Source: Candidatus Thiodiazotropha sp. (ex Monitilora ramsayi)
GTDB taxonomy: Bacteria; Pseudomonadota; Gammaproteobacteria; Chromatiales; Chromatiaceae
Length of the DNA: 64,000 nt
Direction of reading: 5' to 3'
NCBI GenBank assembly: GCA_025655595.1
Contig: JAHXIO010000006.1
Location: 248,001 to 312,000 of the forward strand
The first letter of the stretch is position 1, and every line of letters starts with the position of its first letter. The notes beneath the pieces are model-generated. The model searched no databases. It saw nothing but the letters and a program-made list of their open reading frames with translations, and had not been told where the DNA came from. The position numbers were made by a program, and so were the translations under genes. This document shows positions 1 to 8,483 of this stretch, piece after piece.

Positions 1-504
1 AGGAGGAAGCATCGTGTGCAACTGTTGGGCAGCGGCACCATTCTGCGGGAAGTGATCGCCGCGGCTGATCTGCTGGAGAAAGACTTTCATGTCTCGGCCG
101 ATGTCTGGAGTGTCACCAGCTTTAATGAGTTGAAGCGCGATGGCCAGGATATCGAGCGCTGGAATATGCTGCATCCGGAAGAGAAGCCCCGCAACAGCTA
201 TGTAGCGGATCAATTGGCCGGTCAAAAAGGACCGGTGATTGCTGCCACCGACTACATCCGCAGCTATGCCGAGCAGATCAGGCCCTATCTGAACGGGTCT
301 TACACGGTTTTGGGAACAGACGGCTATGGTCGAAGCGATATGCGCAGTCAGTTGCGCAAATTTTTTGAAGTGAACCGCTACTACGTTGTGGTTGCCGCAC
401 TGAAAGCATTGGCCGATGAGGGTGAAGTTAAACAGGACGTCGTCACTAAGGCGATGAAGAAATACAAGATAGATCCAGACAAACCAAACCCGGCAAAGGT
501 TTGA
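1..504 (+). CDS. aceE: Pyruvate dehydrogenase E1 component, 3' end
   Basis: This is the C-terminal part of the homodimeric ThDP-dependent E1 subunit, which decarboxylates pyruvate and acetylates the lipoyl arm of E2. The reading frame is open from base 1, so the gene starts upstream of the window; the GTG at 16 is an internal valine codon. The visible 167 residues include the typical C-terminal segment with SVTSFNELKRDG, ERWNMLHP and the LGTDGYGRSD stretch before the final helix, a pattern characteristic of the AceE (not AB-type) family. It ends 96 bases before aceF, on the same strand, as in standard aceEF operons. Assignment is secure although most of the protein is missing. Confidence 0.95.
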   Translation, partial: RRKHRVQLLGSGTILREVIAAADLLEKDFHVSADVWSVTSFNELKRDGQDIERWNMLHPEEKPRNSYVADQLAGQKGPVIAATDYIRSYAEQIRPYLNGSYTVLGTDGYGRSDMRSQLRKFFEVNRYYVVVAALKALADEGEVKQDVVTKAMKKYKIDPDKPNPAKV

Positions 505-600
505 TAGCCCCGGACTCGAACTGCGGGCGGGATCTGCTGATACCAGACGTATCCTGATACACATTGAATTTGATGCCTGAAAGGCGAACGAGGAAGAGAC

Positions 601-1941
601 GTGGGAAAAACAACAGATGTGCTGTTGCCTGATATCGGAGATTTTGATGCTGTCGAAATCATCGAGATACTGGTTTCTGAAGGTGATGAGGTCGCTGTCG
701 AAGATTCGTTGGTAACCCTGGAGAGCGATAAAGCGACGATGGAAATACCTTCGCCGCACGCCGGTATTGTCAAGACGTTAGCTGTGAAGGTTGGTGACAG
801 AGTGGGAGAGGGTGCCAGGATACTGACACTCGAAATGACCGCTGAGGCCCCGGAAGAGTCTGGCCAGGTTAATGATGCGCCAGCCCCGGCGGCGGAAGAG
901 GTGGAATCGGTCCAGGCACCGGCGCCTGCCGCCAATGAGGTGCCTGAACCCTCACAACCGCAAAGACGTCCCGGCGATAAGGAGTCGCTGATTCCGCCGG
1001 TACCGGCTGGTGAAGAACCTGTATCGGGAGGGAAGATTCCCCATGCCAGCCCCAGCGTGCGACGTTTTGCCAGAGAGCTGGGTGTAGACCTCCAGCTCGT
1101 TGCGGGTAGTGGCCCGAAAGGTCGGGTCGTCAAGGATGATGTTCAGAACTTCGTCAAGCGGGCACTGCATGGCGGGCAGGCGGCAAAAAGCGCAGGATCA
1201 CCCTTCGATCTGCCGGCCAGTCCGGATATCGATTACAGCAAGTTCGGTGAAATAGAGATCCAGCCGTTGAGCCGCATCAAGAAGATCAGCGGCGCCCATC
1301 TGCATCGCAGCTGGTTAAGTGTTCCACATGTTACGCAGTTCGATGAAGCGGATATCACGGAGCTGGAGGCATTCCGTAAAGCGCAGAAAGCGACGGCTGA
1401 GAAGCAGGATATACGGCTGACCTTCATGCCTTTCCTGATGAAGGCCGTGGCTGCCGCCATGAAATCGATGCCGATATTCAATGCTGCCTTGTCTTCCGAT
1501 GGCGAAAGCCTGATCTATCGCCAGTACGTGCATGTGGGCGTTGCAGTGGATACGCCCAATGGATTGGTTGTCCCGGTGATTCGCGACGTGGATCAGAAAG
1601 GGGTTTTCGAACTGGCCAAAGAGTTGATGTTGATCAGCGCCAAGGCGCGCGAAGGTAAACTGCTGCCTGCCGATATGCAGGGCGGTTGTTTCTCCATCTC
1701 CAGCCTGGGCGGTATCGGTGGCACGGCTTTCACACCCATTGTCAATACGCCGGAAGTTGCCATCCTGGGGGTCTCCCGCAGTACCATGAAGCCAGTGTGG
1801 GATGGGGAGACTTTTCAGCCAAGGCTCATGCTGCCGCTCTCGCTCTCCTACGACCACCGGGTCATCGATGGGGCCGATGGCGTGAGGTTCACCACTCGGC
1901 TTTCAGGTCTGCTGCAGGATATTCGCCAGCTACTTCTCTGA
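601..1941 (+). CDS. aceF: Dihydrolipoamide acetyltransferase (PDH E2)
   Basis: E2 core of the pyruvate dehydrogenase complex, transferring acetyl groups from lipoyl-lysine to CoA. Residues 1-80 form one lipoyl domain with the lipoylation motif ESDKATMEIPSP (Lys44). An Ala/Pro/Glu-rich linker spans about 82-145, the E1/E3-binding domain about 149-185, and the catalytic domain about 215-446, with the DHRVIDGADG active-site motif (His419). At 446 residues and one lipoyl domain it is shorter than the three-lipoyl E. coli form. The start is GTG, preceded by an AACGAGGAAGAG purine-rich site. It follows aceE, but lpdA does not follow directly: a peroxidase/c-di-GMP cassette lies between. Confidence 0.97.
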   Translation: MGKTTDVLLPDIGDFDAVEIIEILVSEGDEVAVEDSLVTLESDKATMEIPSPHAGIVKTLAVKVGDRVGEGARILTLEMTAEAPEESGQVNDAPAPAAEEVESVQAPAPAANEVPEPSQPQRRPGDKESLIPPVPAGEEPVSGGKIPHASPSVRRFARELGVDLQLVAGSGPKGRVVKDDVQNFVKRALHGGQAAKSAGSPFDLPASPDIDYSKFGEIEIQPLSRIKKISGAHLHRSWLSVPHVTQFDEADITELEAFRKAQKATAEKQDIRLTFMPFLMKAVAAAMKSMPIFNAALSSDGESLIYRQYVHVGVAVDTPNGLVVPVIRDVDQKGVFELAKELMLISAKAREGKLLPADMQGGCFSISSLGGIGGTAFTPIVNTPEVAILGVSRSTMKPVWDGETFQPRLMLPLSLSYDHRVIDGADGVRFTTRLSGLLQDIRQLLL

Positions 1942-2231
1942 ATGTCGTAGAGGCAACGACTCGCTCTCCGACCTGGTAGGGGTTATGACCCGTATCGGGC
2001 CTCTTATTATTTCTCAACGGGCAGTATCTGTGGTCATCCGTGTGCGGATAACATGCCCATGAGAGCCGCTCTCAATGGTACTTAGTCCATTGAATGTGAT
2101 TGTGGCGAATGAGTGAGCCGGACACGAACCTGGTCTCCGAGTTCGTTTGCGATTTCGTGATGCCGCTGAAAACTTAATCTGCGTACCGGGTCGTACTGTG
2201 TGGTTTACTCGATCCCGACCGGAAGAGGCCT

Positions 2232-2258
2232 TAAAGTTGTTTATGATGATGCCGATAA
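2232..2258 (+). promoter_or_regulatory. Sigma-28 (FliA) promoter
   Basis: TAAAGTTG at 2232-2239, exactly 11 bases, then GCCGATAA at 2251-2258. This matches the enterobacterial FliA consensus (TAAAGTTT-N11-GCCGATAA) at 15 of 16 positions. It lies about 110 bases upstream of the cytochrome c peroxidase start and is correctly oriented. The 430-base gap it sits in (1942-2371) shows no convincing gene. A sigma-28 promoter implies expression as a late flagellar gene; this is inferred from sequence only. Confidence 0.8.
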
Positions 2259-2371
2259 AGGTTAGAAGGAGTAAGGTTTTTTCGAATAGGAGTTCTACAC
2301 TTATAGATCAGGCTGAGCGCGATTCCACTTTGCATCTAAGATTCCGGCGGTAACATCAAATAAATAGTGGC

Positions 2372-3331
2372 ATGCTTAATTACTTGAAATTATTTGTTAT
2401 TTTTTTGTATTCGGCGGCCATTCAGTGTGCGGATATCAGGCACGAACCTATTCAGCCCCTGCCTCTGCATCAACCTGATCTCAATTTGAAACTGGTCGAT
2501 TTGGGAGACAGGCTCTTTCACGATACCCGCCTCTCCCAGGATGGTACGATCAGCTGCGCCAGCTGCCACGTTCTCTCTGCCGGCGGTACGGACAGGTTAC
2601 CGGTTTCTGTGGGAGTGGGCGGTATCAAGGGTGGTATCAAAGCGCCGACCGTCTATAACAGTGGCTTCAACTTTACCCAGTTCTGGGATGGCCGAGCGGA
2701 TACGCTTGAGGAACAGGCCGCTGGTCCCGTTCACAATCCCATTGAGATGAACTCCAACTGGCATGAAGTGATAGCCAAGCTTCGCCGTGATCCGGATATG
2801 GTGATGTCGTTTGAGGCGATTTTCGATGACGGTATCACGCCACAGAACATCGTCGTCTCCATTGCAGAATTTGAAAGGTCACTGGTGACCGCGAACTCGC
2901 GTTTCGATCGCTGGTTGAAGGGAGACGATAGTGCACTGACAGATTTTGAGTTGTCGGGGTACCGTCTGTTCAAAAGTTATGGCTGTATCAGTTGTCATCA
3001 GGGGAAGAATGTTGGCGGCAACCTCTTTGCCTACATGGGCGCCATGGGTGATTATTTCAAGGAGCGAAAAAAAGAGATTACACCGGCTGATCTTGGCCGG
3101 TTCAATGTGACGGGTAAGGAAGAGGATAAACACTTTTTCAAAGTACCCAGCCTGAGATTGGCAGCGATTAACCCTCCCTATTTTCATGACTCAAGTGTAG
3201 AGACATTGACGGAAGCCGTGCAGGTTATGGGGCGTTATCAATTAGGCCGTGACATCCCGGCTGAAGATGTGAAGGCTATGGTTGCTTTCCTGAATACGCT
3301 GGTGGGAGAGCACCGCAGACTCAAGCCATGA
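2372..3331 (+). CDS. Di-heme cytochrome c peroxidase family protein
   Basis: A 319-residue exported protein of the bacterial di-heme peroxidase (CcpA/MauG-like) family, which reduces hydrogen peroxide with electrons from small c-type cytochromes. A hydrophobic signal peptide occupies about residues 3-19. Two heme c sites are visible: CASCH (Cys62, Cys65, His66) and CISCH (Cys205, Cys208, His209). The GPVHNPIEMNS segment near 118-128 is a family hallmark. Length fits the peroxidase group. The last codons overlap the next start (ATGA at 3328-3331), so it is probably translationally coupled to the GGDEF-EAL protein. A sigma-28 type promoter lies upstream. Whether it is a true peroxidase or a MauG-like oxidase cannot be settled from sequence. 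Confidence 0.9.
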   Translation: MLNYLKLFVIFLYSAAIQCADIRHEPIQPLPLHQPDLNLKLVDLGDRLFHDTRLSQDGTISCASCHVLSAGGTDRLPVSVGVGGIKGGIKAPTVYNSGFNFTQFWDGRADTLEEQAAGPVHNPIEMNSNWHEVIAKLRRDPDMVMSFEAIFDDGITPQNIVVSIAEFERSLVTANSRFDRWLKGDDSALTDFELSGYRLFKSYGCISCHQGKNVGGNLFAYMGAMGDYFKERKKEITPADLGRFNVTGKEEDKHFFKVPSLRLAAINPPYFHDSSVETLTEAVQVMGRYQLGRDIPAEDVKAMVAFLNTLVGEHRRLKP

Positions 3332-6300
3332 AATTGAAGTCGACAAAGTATACCCGGCGTCTGTTGTTGCTGCTCTCATTGAGTATTGCATTAGCATTGC
3401 TTCTGGTTATCTTCTGGGATGATGAATCCCAGATACATAGCGAAGTGTCGAATCAGCTGATCGAGTTGAAGGAACTCGAGGCCCGGCTCGATCGTGATGT
3501 GCTTCGGGTAACCTCATTTCTGCTTTCCCATTACGACAGCCTGTCGGTGATCTCGCTTCGCCTCAAGGCACTGGAAAAGGCAATGCGTGTACCGGGGCAG
3601 CGCAGGTATAAGACGCTGGATGCCAGTATTGCCGCGTATTGGGATTCGATGAATGAAAAGCTGGAGGTTCTTGAAAAGATAAAATTTCAGGCAGCCGTGG
3701 TCCGCAATGGTATTCACTATCTGCCCCTGGCCGCTGATTCGGTAAAACAGATCGATATCGATGTCTACCGGCAGGTGTTGGCGCTGCTTAACGAACTCTA
3801 CGTCTATGATCTGTTCTACTCAGACAGCCAGTTGGTCGAGATTAATAAAGGTGTAGAGCGTCTGGAGATGATCCGTTTTTCCGATGCGGAGAATCAAGCG
3901 GTACTGAATGGCATGATCTTCCATATCCGCGCCAATCTCGACGATCTCTCCGAGCTGGGTGAGTTGAAACGTCGCTACCTCTCTATTGCTTCTCTTGAGA
4001 AGTTTGAGCAACTCCACCAGCGCTATGAAAAACACCGTTTCGATGAGACACGAGAAAAGCAGATTGTGATCGTCACTTTGTCCCTGGTGGTGTTTGGGCT
4101 CTTGTTGGGTCTTTGGTACATTGTACGCAGCCTGCATTTGGCTCACCATGCATTGAATCAGTCCTGGATGCGACTGCATGATGCGGTCGACAATCTGTCT
4201 GAAGCCTTTGCCCTGTTCGATGGGGATAATCGTCTCGTACTCTTCAATCGGCGTTATGCCGAGTTCTACCCCTGGCTCAAGGAAAAGTTGAAGCGGGGGC
4301 TTTCAATAGATTCCCTCAAGACCGCCAACCGAAACCGTGTGCACTATTCAGAGATTACGGGTAAGCAACTGCAGGGTGACCTGCCTGAAGGCCGCTATTT
4401 GGAAAAAACGCAAGAGGGCGCTTGGTATCTCGCCAGCAATAAACCGACCTCCGAAGGGGGAATGGTCTGTGTGCGTACGGATATCACTGATACCAAGCGC
4501 AACGAAAGGCAGTTGAGCAAGTTGAGCCGGGCACTTGAACAGAGTCCCGCATCGGTCGTCATCACGTCTACCGATGGGACTATCGAGTATGTGAACCCGA
4601 AATTTGAAGCGGTGTCCGGATACACCGCCGAAGAGGCGATCGGACAGAATCCGCGCATTCTCAAGAGTGGCAATAAATCGACCGAAGAGTATCGGGAGAT
4701 GTGGAATACCTTGCTGGAAGGCAGGGAGTGGCGGGGCAATTTTCATAACAGGCGAAAAGACGGCTCTGTCTATTGGGAGGCGGCCTCCATCTCTCCGCTA
4801 CGGGACGATAGCGGTAAGATTACCCACTTTATCGCAGTCAAAGAAGATGTCACTGCGCAGAAGCGGGCTGAGGATCAGTTACGGATGAACGCTACCGTTT
4901 TCGATACCACATCCGAAGGTATCATGGTGACCGACGCCGACAATCTCATCAAAACGGTAAATCCCGCATTCAGTCGCATTACCGGCTATGAGGCCGAAGA
5001 GGTGATCGGGCGTTCGCCGAAAATACTCAGCTCCGGTCGGCATACGGAAAACTTTTATGAGCAACTCTGGTCGTCGGTGATGCAGAATGGCTACTGGAGC
5101 GGTGAAATCTGGAATCGGAAAAAAGATGGCAGCGTCTTTCCCGAGTGGCTCTCCATTGCGGCGATAAAAAGCGACGATGGCTTGGTCAAAGAGTATGTGG
5201 CTGTCTTTTCTGATATTACAAAGCATAAGCAGGATGAAGAGAAGATCCGATATCAGGCCAACTTTGACGCGTTGACAGGCCTGCCCAATCGTTCGCTTCT
5301 GACGGACCGCTTATCCCAGGCGATTCTCTCCGCCAATCGGGAGAAATGGAACCTGGGACTGCTCTTCATCGACCTCGATCAATTCAAAGTTGTTAACGAT
5401 ACATTTGGCCATGTGGTAGGTGATGAGTTACTGCAGCAGGTTGCCGAACGAATTCGTGAATGTGTCAGAGAAGCAGATACGGTAGCCCGTTTCGGTGGGG
5501 ATGAGTTTGTTATACTGCTTCAGGATATCGAAGATCCTGATGTTGCTGTTGCCATCTCATCCAAAGTTATCGAGGCATTGACAAGATCTTTCAAGCTTTA
5601 CGGAAGAGAGATCTTCATTGGTGCAAGTATCGGCATCACAATCTACCCGGAGGATGCCGGGACTGCGGATACACTGCTGAGAAACGCAGATATGGCGATG
5701 TACCAGGCAAAGGAGCACGGTCGCAATACCTATCAGTTCTTTACCGCCTCCATGCAACGACAGACCATAGAACGGCAACAGTTGGAGCAGGACTTGCGCT
5801 TAGCGATCGAGCGGCATGAATTGGAGGTCTATTATCAGCCCGTGGTTAAAGCAGAGACAGGTAAGGTTTCAAGCCTGGAGGCATTGCTGCGTTGGAATCA
5901 CCCCAAGAAGGGACAAATTTCACCTGAGGTCTTCATCCCCATTGCCGAAGACAGTGGTTTAATAGGGAATATTGGGAAATGGGTGATGAAGAACGCCTGT
6001 ATTCAGTTGAGTCACTGGCGGCAGTATGGCCATGAACAATTGACGATTGCAGTCAATCTCTCCAGTCGCCAGCGAGAACTGGGATTTGATGCGTCATATC
6101 TTCAAGAGGTGCTGAATGAGACGGGCCTACCGGCAGATTCGATAACCCTGGAGATTACCGAGAGCCTCCTGATGCGAGATACTGAAGAGACGGTGGATTG
6201 GCTGGGCAGCCTGAAGCGTCTCGGCGTCAAGCTCTCCGTGGATGATTTCGGTACTGGCTACTCTTCACTCAGCTATCTGAAGCGTTTTCCAGTGAATGTC

Positions 6301-6558
6301 TTGAAGATAGACCGCTCTTTTGTTCACGATCTCCCGGATGACCCGGAGAGCGTCTCCCTGGTCAACACCATCATCGCCATGGCGAAGAGTCTGAAGCTCG
6401 GCCTGGTTGCGGAAGGCGTGGAAAATCAGGAACAGGTTGACTTTCTACTCTCCGCCGGGTGTGATCTGCTGCAGGGATTCCACTTTGGCAGACCTATGCC
6501 GGCCGCCGCATTAACCAATTGGCTCGCGGGCTATAGGAGAGAGATAGGCGGTCGCTGA
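3328..6558 (+). CDS. Membrane PAS-GGDEF-EAL c-di-GMP enzyme
   Basis: A 1076-residue inner-membrane signalling protein. A transmembrane helix at about 10-30 and another at about 247-266 bracket a roughly 215-residue periplasmic, mostly helical sensor region. Three PAS-type segments follow (about 280-390, 395-510 and 515-640; the last two each contain a clear Y(T/E)AEEXIG and G(N/R)X(S/T)E pattern). The diguanylate cyclase domain has intact RFGGDEF (721-727) and the phosphodiesterase domain intact EAL (851-853), with the DDFGTGYSSL loop present, so both activities are chemically possible. It overlaps the upstream peroxidase gene by four bases. Shared transcription from the sigma-28 promoter would make it a flagellar-regulon c-di-GMP enzyme. 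Ligand unknown. Confidence 0.93.
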   Translation: MKLKSTKYTRRLLLLLSLSIALALLLVIFWDDESQIHSEVSNQLIELKELEARLDRDVLRVTSFLLSHYDSLSVISLRLKALEKAMRVPGQRRYKTLDASIAAYWDSMNEKLEVLEKIKFQAAVVRNGIHYLPLAADSVKQIDIDVYRQVLALLNELYVYDLFYSDSQLVEINKGVERLEMIRFSDAENQAVLNGMIFHIRANLDDLSELGELKRRYLSIASLEKFEQLHQRYEKHRFDETREKQIVIVTLSLVVFGLLLGLWYIVRSLHLAHHALNQSWMRLHDAVDNLSEAFALFDGDNRLVLFNRRYAEFYPWLKEKLKRGLSIDSLKTANRNRVHYSEITGKQLQGDLPEGRYLEKTQEGAWYLASNKPTSEGGMVCVRTDITDTKRNERQLSKLSRALEQSPASVVITSTDGTIEYVNPKFEAVSGYTAEEAIGQNPRILKSGNKSTEEYREMWNTLLEGREWRGNFHNRRKDGSVYWEAASISPLRDDSGKITHFIAVKEDVTAQKRAEDQLRMNATVFDTTSEGIMVTDADNLIKTVNPAFSRITGYEAEEVIGRSPKILSSGRHTENFYEQLWSSVMQNGYWSGEIWNRKKDGSVFPEWLSIAAIKSDDGLVKEYVAVFSDITKHKQDEEKIRYQANFDALTGLPNRSLLTDRLSQAILSANREKWNLGLLFIDLDQFKVVNDTFGHVVGDELLQQVAERIRECVREADTVARFGGDEFVILLQDIEDPDVAVAISSKVIEALTRSFKLYGREIFIGASIGITIYPEDAGTADTLLRNADMAMYQAKEHGRNTYQFFTASMQRQTIERQQLEQDLRLAIERHELEVYYQPVVKAETGKVSSLEALLRWNHPKKGQISPEVFIPIAEDSGLIGNIGKWVMKNACIQLSHWRQYGHEQLTIAVNLSSRQRELGFDASYLQEVLNETGLPADSITLEITESLLMRDTEETVDWLGSLKRLGVKLSVDDFGTGYSSLSYLKRFPVNVLKIDRSFVHDLPDDPESVSLVNTIIAMAKSLKLGLVAEGVENQEQVDFLLSAGCDLLQGFHFGRPMPAAALTNWLAGYRREIGGR

Positions 6559-6650
6559 ACCCCGTCTGATCTGCCGCGCTTCGTTTCCCACCATAAGATG
6601 GCCCTTTTTACCGTCTGTTTGCGGTGAACGACTACGCATTATCCGCAAGA

Positions 6651-6663
6651 AATGCTATAAATC
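6651..6663 (+). promoter_or_regulatory. Candidate extended -10 promoter for lpdA
   Basis: TGCTATAAAT at 6653-6662 is an extended -10 type element about 80 bases upstream of lpdA, in a gap of 186 bases. No good -35 box is seen at 17 bases. lpdA is separated from aceEF by a 3.2-kb two-gene cassette, so a promoter of its own is expected; this is the best candidate. Confidence 0.35.
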
Positions 6664-6744
6664 CGTTAAAAGGGCATATAAGAAACAATTATTAATCAGC
6701 TGGCGGGTTAGGGCGCCTGTCGCGACATATATTGAGGTTATTGC

Positions 6745-8472
6745 ATGAGCAAAATCGTTGAGGTGACACTCCCCGATATTGGCGATTTCGAGCAGGTGGA
6801 TATCATTGAGATACTGGTCTCTGTCGGCGACAAGATTGAACCGGAAGACGCCATTATCACCTTGGAGAGCGATAAGGCCACGATGGATATCCCTTCACCC
6901 CATGCGGGCGTGGTCAAGGAGTTGCTGGTCAAAACCGGTGATAAAATCTCCCAAGGCGGGTCAATGCTCAAACTTGAACTGTCCGGTGACGGAAAAGCGG
7001 AACAGAAACCCAGTTCCACCAAGGCGCCGGTTTCCGATGCTGTCAAAGGCACAGCTGACAAACAGACCGACGTGGTCGTGCTCGGTGCCGGACCGGGAGG
7101 CTACACAGCCGCATTTCGTGCTGCCGACCTGGGTAAGCGCGTCATTCTGATCGAACGCTACGATGCGCTGGGCGGGGTCTGTCTGAATGTCGGGTGTATA
7201 CCGTCAAAGGCCCTGTTGCATGCGGCCGACGTGATCAACGAGGCTGAAGAGATGGCCGACCTGGGTATCACTTTCGGTAAACCCAAGATCGATCTGGATA
7301 AACTCAGGGCGGGCAAGGACAAGGTGGTCAAGCGCCTTACCGGCGGTCTGGCCCAACTGGCCAAGCAGCGTAAGGTCGAAGTGGTCTACGGCATGGCTCG
7401 TTTCGAATCACCCAATCGAATGGGGGTGCAGACGGCTGAAGGCAATATCTCTATCGCCTTTACCGACGCCATTATTGCCTGCGGCTCCAGTCCGGTACAG
7501 ATACCGGGTTTTCCCAATGACGACCCCCGGCTGATCGATTCCACCGGCGCACTCGAGTTGCAGGATATCCCCAAAAAGATGCTGGTGGTGGGTGGCGGTA
7601 TCATCGGTCTCGAGATGGCGACCGTCTACAGTACACTTGGCAGTGCCATCGACGTGGTCGAGTTGATGGACAACCTGATTCCGGGTTGTGATCCCGATCT
7701 GGTCAGACCGCTGCAGAAACGGATCAAAGGCCGCTATCGGAATATCATGTTGGGCACCAAAGTGACCGATATCCAGGCACAGAAGAGTGGCCTCAAAGTG
7801 AGCTTCGAGGGCAAGCAGGCGCCGGAGAAGCCCCAGGTCTACGACAAGGTATTGGTCGCCGTCGGACGTGTGCCGAATGGTAAAAAGATCAATGCCGAGG
7901 CGGCGGGCATACAGGTGGACGAACGGGGATTCATACCCGTTGACGAACAGATGCGCACCAATGTACCCAACATCTTCGCCATTGGAGATGTGGTGGGACA
8001 GCCGATGCTCGCGCACAAGGCGACCCATGAGGCGAAAGTGGCCGCCGAGGTTATCGCCGGCCTGCAGGTCAAGTTCGACCCCATGACCATACCCTCGGTG
8101 GCTTACACCGATCCGGAGGTCGCCTGGATGGGACTGACCGAGACCGAGGCCAAGAGTCAGGGTATCGAGGTTCAGAAGGGTGTTTTCCCCTGGGCGGCGA
8201 GCGGCAGGGCCTTGGGTATCGGCCGTGATGAGGGTATGACAAAGTTGTTATTCGATCCCAGCAGCAAGCGTATTCTGGGAGCGGGGATTGTCGGGCCCAA
8301 TGCGGGTGAGCTGATCGGCGAGACGGTACTGGCGCTGGAGATGGGTGCCGATGCGGAGGATATCGGTCTGACCATTCATCCCCATCCCACACTCAATGAA
8401 ACCATCTGCTTCGCGGCGGAGATGGCGGAAGGCACCATTACCGACCTGATCCCGCCCAAGAAAAGGAAGTAA
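6745..8472 (+). CDS. lpdA: Dihydrolipoamide dehydrogenase with N-terminal lipoyl domain
   Basis: E3 flavoprotein that reoxidises dihydrolipoamide with NAD+. Residues 1-80 are an extra lipoyl domain (ESDKATMDIPSP, Lys44) closely resembling that of aceF here, so it looks like an intragenomic duplication of the same module. Then come the FAD-binding GAGPGGY (about 114-120), the redox disulfide GGVCLNVGCIPSK (Cys146, Cys151), the NAD site GGGIIGLE, and the C-terminal HPHPTLNE active site (His547, Glu552). At 575 residues it is about 100 longer than plain E3, explained by the lipoyl domain. This architecture is known in several proteobacterial PDH loci. An SD-like GAGG sits 8 bases before the ATG. 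Confidence 0.96.
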   Translation: MSKIVEVTLPDIGDFEQVDIIEILVSVGDKIEPEDAIITLESDKATMDIPSPHAGVVKELLVKTGDKISQGGSMLKLELSGDGKAEQKPSSTKAPVSDAVKGTADKQTDVVVLGAGPGGYTAAFRAADLGKRVILIERYDALGGVCLNVGCIPSKALLHAADVINEAEEMADLGITFGKPKIDLDKLRAGKDKVVKRLTGGLAQLAKQRKVEVVYGMARFESPNRMGVQTAEGNISIAFTDAIIACGSSPVQIPGFPNDDPRLIDSTGALELQDIPKKMLVVGGGIIGLEMATVYSTLGSAIDVVELMDNLIPGCDPDLVRPLQKRIKGRYRNIMLGTKVTDIQAQKSGLKVSFEGKQAPEKPQVYDKVLVAVGRVPNGKKINAEAAGIQVDERGFIPVDEQMRTNVPNIFAIGDVVGQPMLAHKATHEAKVAAEVIAGLQVKFDPMTIPSVAYTDPEVAWMGLTETEAKSQGIEVQKGVFPWAASGRALGIGRDEGMTKLLFDPSSKRILGAGIVGPNAGELIGETVLALEMGADAEDIGLTIHPHPTLNETICFAAEMAEGTITDLIPPKKRK

Positions 8473-8483
8473 TCCGCAAACCC

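Noticed and set aside
381-1133. 250-codon open frame on the minus strand across aceE-aceF
   Set aside because: It is antisense to two secure genes, has Ser/Thr-rich low-complexity content and no ribosome site.
1942-2010. Terminator after aceF
   Set aside because: AGAGGC and GCCTCT can pair but only over a loop of more than 40 bases; the T-rich tail is broken.
2147-2353. 68-codon open frame upstream of the peroxidase gene
   Set aside because: It overlaps the sigma-28 promoter and has no ribosome site; arginine-rich random look.
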